Assembly (NCBI GenBank): GCA_020832375.1
Contig: JAFIEW010000015.1
Location: 1 to 47,834, forward strand
Direction: 5' to 3'
Source: Cyclobacteriaceae bacterium
GTDB taxonomy: Bacteria > Bacteroidota > Bacteroidia > Cytophagales > Cyclobacteriaceae
Length of the DNA: 47,834 nucleotides
The position numbers were made by a program, and so were the translations under genes. The notes beneath the pieces were generated by a model, which saw only the letters and a list, made by a program, of their open reading frames with translations, was not told where the DNA came from and did no database searches. Below are positions 43,751 through 47,834 of the stretch, piece by piece (within the stretch, counting starts at the first letter, position 1; each line of letters opens with the position of its first letter).

Positions 43751-45289
43751 ATGTCGATTAAAAAAATTTTAATAATTAAGGATCTTTACTTGCTATTTTT
43801 AATCAATGGTTTAGTGTTCGGTAGTCTATCAGCTCAAAATGATTCTTTGATTATTAGGGCTGAGACTATGGTCTTCGGAGTCTCACAACCCTACACAACT
43901 CACTATCAATTTGCTCAGAGGTGGGGGAGGGTCGACCACACTGTTGGGGCGCAGGCTTTCACCTCAGTTGGTTTTAGATATAATAAAGGTATCAATGAGA
44001 ACTGGTCTTACACATTGGAAGGAGATATTTTAGCGAATACTGCTTTCTCTACTCATCAGCTCATTCAGCAAGGATATGCTCAGATCCAATACAAAAGGTT
44101 TAGGTTTTGGGCTGGTAGAAGACATGCCACTATTGGTTTGATAGATGAGCACATGAGCAGTGGCTCTTGGGCCTTAAGTAATAATGCCACACCGATTCCT
44201 AGAGTAGTACTTGACACTGATGGTTTTATAGATATACCTCTTACTTATGGTTATTTGAGCTTTCAGGCACATTATGGCCATGGCTGGTTAGAAGAAGATA
44301 GGTTTATAAGTGCACCTTGGCTACATGAGAAATCTTTATTTTTAAAAGCAGGAGGTAAGTTTCCATTGAATGCTTATGCGGGCTTAACTCATTTCACCTT
44401 ATGGTCAGGTGTCCATCCTTCAAGAGGGCAATTACCAAACAGCCTTAGTGATTTTATTTTGATAAATTTTGCTAGAAATGCGGATGAAGAAAGTAATGCA
44501 TCTCCTGGTGAAATGAGTAACGCCCTTGGCGATCATTTAGGAACAATTGAAATGGGTTTAGAATACGACTCTGAAGAGTATTTTTTTAGACTATTTCGAC
44601 AGACCCTATATGAAGACGGTTCGGGAAGAAGGGTGTTTTCTAGAAATATTGATGGTAATTACGGTTTACTTTGGAAGCACAAAGATGAAAGTTCTTGGAT
44701 CAAAGGAGTTACCTTTGAATTTTTAACAAGTATGTGGCAATCAGGACCTGGATGGGATACCGATAGAGGATTTGATAATAGAGATTTCCCTTTGGGTGGG
44801 AGGGATGATTTTTATAATCATCATCAATATCAAACAGGTTGGAAATATTTTGGAAATGTTATTGGATCACCCCTATTTTTAACCAGAGAGAGGGTACGGA
44901 TCTTACAATTGAGTGAGTTTCCAATATCACCGAGAGGAATAGCGAGCAACCGTTTCAATGCCTTTCATATTGGTCTTGAAGGTCGCTTGAATTCCGCTAT
45001 AGAATTTCGACAAATGATTACTTATACTGACAATCATGGTACTTATCGGGATGCTTCTTTTAGAGATTTTTGGGCACCAGTTGATCAATTACCTGAAGAT
45101 GAAATTTACGCCTTTCTACCATCACTAAGGCAAATCTATTATCTTTCGGAAATTTATTATCAGCCCGACTGGAAACATCCCTTTACTTTTACGGCAGGTC
45201 TTAGCTTCGATGTAGGTGAGATGTCTAATAACTTCGGAATTAATCTAGGTATGGCTTATCAAGGAATTTTGAAAAGAAATAAAAAATAA
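43751..45289 (+). CDS. Wzi-like capsule assembly outer-membrane protein
   Basis: This encodes a 512-residue protein from the ATG at 43751, with a signal peptide ending LSAQ; a TTG 15 bp upstream is in frame but unnecessary. The mature part is rich in aromatic, alternating beta-strand sequence with Trp, Tyr and Gly, and fits the capsule-assembly Wzi family: an outer-membrane beta barrel that holds capsule to the cell surface. The segment YKRFRFWAGRRHATIGLIDEH is typical. It overlaps the next gene by one base (TAATG), linking surface attachment to precursor synthesis. Confidence 0.88.
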   Translation: MSIKKILIIKDLYLLFLINGLVFGSLSAQNDSLIIRAETMVFGVSQPYTTHYQFAQRWGRVDHTVGAQAFTSVGFRYNKGINENWSYTLEGDILANTAFSTHQLIQQGYAQIQYKRFRFWAGRRHATIGLIDEHMSSGSWALSNNATPIPRVVLDTDGFIDIPLTYGYLSFQAHYGHGWLEEDRFISAPWLHEKSLFLKAGGKFPLNAYAGLTHFTLWSGVHPSRGQLPNSLSDFILINFARNADEESNASPGEMSNALGDHLGTIEMGLEYDSEEYFFRLFRQTLYEDGSGRRVFSRNIDGNYGLLWKHKDESSWIKGVTFEFLTSMWQSGPGWDTDRGFDNRDFPLGGRDDFYNHHQYQTGWKYFGNVIGSPLFLTRERVRILQLSEFPISPRGIASNRFNAFHIGLEGRLNSAIEFRQMITYTDNHGTYRDASFRDFWAPVDQLPEDEIYAFLPSLRQIYYLSEIYYQPDWKHPFTFTAGLSFDVGEMSNNFGINLGMAYQGILKRNKK

Positions 45290-46548
45290 TGACAGAAAAA
45301 AAAATTGCTATCATTGGCTTAGGTTACGTTGGTCTGCCCCTGGCTGTAGAATTTGGCAAAAAAATTGAAACCATAGGTTTCGATATCAACGAGAAAAGAG
45401 TTGAAGAGCTAGAAAAAGGGATTGATCGTACTTTGGAAACCACACAGGAAGAACTAAAAGAGGCCATTCATCTACAGTTCACCAGTAGCCTAGCACCAGT
45501 AAGGGAGGCCCAAATTTTTATAGTTACAGTTCCTACTCCAATAGATGATCATATGAACCCCGATTTAGCTGCCGTCAAGGGAGCATCGGAGATGTTAAGC
45601 AAATTTTTAAAAAAGGGTGATATCGTTATCTATGAGTCTACGGTTTTTCCAGGCTGCACTGAGGAAATTTGTGTTCCTATTCTAGAAAAAGGCAGTGGAC
45701 TAACATATAATGAGGACTTTTTCTGCGGTTATTCTCCTGAGCGGATTAACCCAGGTGATAAAGTACACCGATTGCCTGATATTAAGAAGGTAACTTCAGG
45801 GTCAAATAAAGAAATTGCAGAGGAAGTTGATCAGCTCTATGCAAGTATTATTAAAGCGGGCACTTATAAAGCTAGTTCAATTAGAGTAGCGGAGGCAGCT
45901 AAGGTGATAGAAAATGCCCAGCGTGATATCAATATAGCTTTCATCAATGAATTAGCGGTTATATTTGATAAATTAAATATCGACACCACTGAAGTATTGG
46001 AGGCAGCGGGTACCAAATGGAATTTTCTTCCTTTTAGGCCAGGGTTAGTAGGAGGGCACTGCATTGGAGTCGATCCCTATTACCTCACTCATAAAGCTCA
46101 AGAAGTAGGCTATTATCCTGAAATTATCTTAGCGGGTAGAAGGCTAAACAATGATATGAGTCATCGTATCGCTAGTAGGTGCGTTAAAATGATGATTGCC
46201 AAAGGTGAAAAAATTGCTGATGCAAAAGCCTTAATTCTTGGGATGACCTTCAAGGAAAACTGTCCTGATATTCGAAATTCAAAAGTCTATGACCTGTATC
46301 GTGAGCTCATTGAATATGGTTTGGAGGTTGATGTTTACGATCCAGAAGCAGACCCAGAGGAAGTCAGAGATGAATATAGCATTGAAATGATAAGCAAACC
46401 AGAAAAAAATGCCTATTCCTTAGTAGTACTTGCAGTAGGTCATGAGTCTTTTCGAGAACTTCATCCCTCCCAGCTAAAAACACCCCAAGGAAGTATTTTC
46501 GACATAAAAAGTTTTTATCCCAAGGATGAAGTGGACGGAAGACTTTGA
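45289..46548 (+). CDS. UDP-N-acetylhexosamine 6-dehydrogenase (WbpO/TviB-like)
   Basis: This is a 419-residue nucleotide-sugar dehydrogenase, distinct from ugd at 22657. The Rossmann motif is IGLGYVGLPLAVEFG and the catalytic Cys258 lies in GGHCIGVDPYY, the form used by the UDP-HexNAc dehydrogenases (WbpO, TviB, WbpA types). FPGCTEEICVPILE and FCGYSPERINPGDKVH match WbpO/TviB rather than WecC. It is predicted to make UDP-GalNAcA or UDP-GlcNAcA, an acidic amino sugar. Which hexosamine it uses cannot be decided from sequence. A terminator follows at once. Confidence 0.9.
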   Translation: MTEKKIAIIGLGYVGLPLAVEFGKKIETIGFDINEKRVEELEKGIDRTLETTQEELKEAIHLQFTSSLAPVREAQIFIVTVPTPIDDHMNPDLAAVKGASEMLSKFLKKGDIVIYESTVFPGCTEEICVPILEKGSGLTYNEDFFCGYSPERINPGDKVHRLPDIKKVTSGSNKEIAEEVDQLYASIIKAGTYKASSIRVAEAAKVIENAQRDINIAFINELAVIFDKLNIDTTEVLEAAGTKWNFLPFRPGLVGGHCIGVDPYYLTHKAQEVGYYPEIILAGRRLNNDMSHRIASRCVKMMIAKGEKIADAKALILGMTFKENCPDIRNSKVYDLYRELIEYGLEVDVYDPEADPEEVRDEYSIEMISKPEKNAYSLVVLAVGHESFRELHPSQLKTPQGSIFDIKSFYPKDEVDGRL

Positions 46549-46549
46549 G

Positions 46550-46573
46550 AAAAGCCCTTTTTGGGGCTTTTTT
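46550..46573 (+). terminator. intrinsic terminator after the UDP-HexNAc dehydrogenase
   Basis: AAAAGCCC (46550-46557) pairs with GGGCTTTT (46564-46571), with T continuing to 46573. It starts two bases after the stop codon and works in both directions because the left arm is A-rich. The next gene therefore needs read-through or its own promoter. Confidence 0.85.
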
Positions 46574-46614
46574 AATGAAAATCAATATTAAAAACACCCA
46601 ATTTTCACGATAAT

Positions 46615-47673
46615 ATGTCTCAAAAAGTATTAGTTACTGGTACCGCTGGTTTTATTGGATTTCATCTTGCTTTGGCTTTGGTTAAAAAAGGCTATGAAGT
46701 TGTAGGCATGGATGTCATTAATGATTATTACGATGTCAATTTGAAGTATGCTAGACTGGCTCAGCTGGGAATTGAGAAAAAGGTTATAGAATACGGAAAA
46801 AAAGTGTCTGGTCATCCTAGTATTTCATTTATCCAACTGCAATTAGAAGATAAAGAAGGTGTTGATCGATTATTTCACAATGAAAAATTTGATTTTGTTG
46901 TTAATCTAGCAGCTCAGGCTGGTGTTCGTTATTCTTTAACTAACCCACATGCTTACTTGCAGTCCAATATCATCGGTTTCTTGAATATTTTAGAGGCCTG
47001 TAGACATAATCCAGTTAAGCATCTAGTATACGCATCAAGTTCTTCAGTCTATGGACTAAACGAGTCAATACCTTTTGAGGAGTCACAACATACGGATCAT
47101 CCGGTGAGCCTCTATGCAGCCAGCAAAAAATCGAATGAGATGATGGCACATACCTATTCTCATCTCTACCAAATTCCAACCACTGGGCTGCGTTTTTTTA
47201 CAGTTTATGGTCCTTGGGGGCGTCCAGATATGGCTTTATTTTTATTTACAAAGGCCATGAAGGAAGGGCGTTCTATCGATGTTTTTAATCATGGTAATAT
47301 GCAAAGAGACTTTACCTATATTGACGATATAGTAGAAGGGATTATTCAGAGCATGGTACATCAGCCTGTATCAGGATCAGATGAATTTGACCCCCTAAAT
47401 CCAAATCCATCATTAAGTAGTGCACCTTTTCGCGTATTCAATATCGGAAATAATTCCCCAGTGCCCTTAATGGATTACGTTAGGGAAGTAGAAGATGCCC
47501 TGGGTAAAAGAGCTGAGATAAACTATTTACCTTTACAAGCGGGTGATGTACCCTCCACTTTTGCAAGCACGGATTACCTATCCAAAATTACTGGCTATAA
47601 GCCATCTACCCCAATTAAGGTAGGAGTAAAACGATTCATTGAATGGTATGAGGAGTTTTATGATGAGAATTAA
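46615..47673 (+). CDS. UDP-glucuronate 4-epimerase-type NAD-dependent epimerase
   Basis: This is a 352-residue extended SDR enzyme. The Rossmann motif is VTGTAGFIGFHLA and the catalytic Tyr167-x3-Lys171 is in LYAASKKSNE. The wording NDYYDVNLKYARL, NLAAQAGVRYSL and FFTVYGPWGRPDMALFLFTKA is that of the UDP-GlcA 4-epimerases (LspL/GaeA type). With ugd in the locus it would convert UDP-GlcA to UDP-GalA; action on the UDP-HexNAcA made by its neighbour (as TviC does) is an alternative. It is separated from that neighbour by a terminator. A MITE-like element begins 3 bp after its stop. Confidence 0.92.
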   Translation: MSQKVLVTGTAGFIGFHLALALVKKGYEVVGMDVINDYYDVNLKYARLAQLGIEKKVIEYGKKVSGHPSISFIQLQLEDKEGVDRLFHNEKFDFVVNLAAQAGVRYSLTNPHAYLQSNIIGFLNILEACRHNPVKHLVYASSSSVYGLNESIPFEESQHTDHPVSLYAASKKSNEMMAHTYSHLYQIPTTGLRFFTVYGPWGRPDMALFLFTKAMKEGRSIDVFNHGNMQRDFTYIDDIVEGIIQSMVHQPVSGSDEFDPLNPNPSLSSAPFRVFNIGNNSPVPLMDYVREVEDALGKRAEINYLPLQAGDVPSTFASTDYLSKITGYKPSTPIKVGVKRFIEWYEEFYDEN

Positions 47674-47676
47674 TTA

Positions 47677-47834
47677 GGGTCTGCTTAAAAACAGCTAAAT
47701 TGTTGATAAATAAATCATAAAGTCTAAACTTTATTTATCTGAGTGCATAGTTTTTAAGCAAAAATGGCGAGAATGCTTGCGGATCAAGCAATTTTTCTGG
47801 GGATTAATTAAGTTATTAATATCTTTACCTTAAA
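47677..47834 (+). mobile_element. MITE-like element, second copy, cut by the window end
   Basis: It begins GGGTCTGCTTAAAAA (47677-47691), three bases after the epimerase stop codon. It matches the element at 10265-10576 in opposite orientation: 60 of 69 ungapped identities over 47683-47751 and 22 of the next 29. The right end is outside the window. No transposase frame is present in the visible 158 bp, so it may be either a MITE or the start of a full insertion sequence. Confidence 0.7.

Noticed and set aside
1-47834. tRNA, rRNA, CRISPR arrays and phage genes.
   Set aside because: No T-loop-like GGTTCRANTCC context in a cloverleaf, no regularly spaced repeats and no phage structural or integrase genes were found by eye.

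Overview
The window looks like chromosomal DNA from a Gram-negative Bacteroidota member, probably of the Cytophagales type. The evidence is seen in the sequence: a T9SS C-terminal sorting domain, secreted proteins with lipoboxes, Bacteroidota-type promoter boxes (TAnnTTTG), starts without clear Shine-Dalgarno sequences, overall AT-rich DNA, and an epimerase-type L-threonine dehydrogenase typical of this phylum. I see no tRNA, rRNA or CRISPR array.

Layout. (1) 93-5230: the tail of a complex I operon, nuoK-nuoL-nuoM-nuoN. (2) 5.2-13.9 kb: housekeeping and accessory genes separated by long gaps. These are an unrecognised lipoprotein, an M1-family metallopeptidase, an azurin-like copper lipoprotein, and a minus-strand block with a GNAT acetyltransferase, a D-lactate dehydrogenase-type 2-hydroxyacid dehydrogenase, and kbl preceded by a small conserved-looking protein. 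The gaps carry a 170-bp imperfect palindrome (7012-7181) and a 312-bp MITE-like element (10265-10576). (3) 14.2-19.9 kb: SDR-type L-threonine dehydrogenase, divergent from kbl so that the two together convert threonine to glycine plus acetyl-CoA; then an enoyl-CoA hydratase, a MOP-type flippase, a CAP-domain lipoprotein and tsaD. (4) 19.9-47.7 kb: a co-directional locus of about 28 kb for a Wzx/Wzy-type surface polysaccharide.

How the polysaccharide locus works together (inference from families). Precursors: ugd (UDP-GlcA) with a UDP-GlcA 4-epimerase-type enzyme (UDP-GalA); a UDP-HexNAc 6-dehydrogenase (UDP-HexNAcA); rmlA and rmlB with a VioA-like aminotransferase, but no rmlC or rmlD, pointing to a dTDP-4-amino-4,6-dideoxyhexose; and tagD (CDP-glycerol) with a CDP-glycerol glycerophosphotransferase, pointing to glycerol-phosphate decoration. 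Assembly: three GT2 and one GT4 glycosyltransferases, a flippase (Wzx), a polymerase-like protein (Wzy), a chain-length protein without a kinase domain (Wzz) and a multi-SLBB export protein. Outside the cell: a Wzi-like outer-membrane protein and two secreted candidates for acting on glycan, a T9SS beta-helix protein and a GH123/DUF4091-like protein. No initiating sugar-phosphate transferase and no Wzc-type kinase are visible.

The most unusual aspects are the teichoic-acid-type glycerol-phosphate pair in a Gram-negative capsule locus, the two secreted glycan-active candidates next to wzi, a low-GC kinase-like gene of unknown substrate, and two copies of a MITE-like element in opposite orientation, one starting 3 bp after the last gene of the locus.
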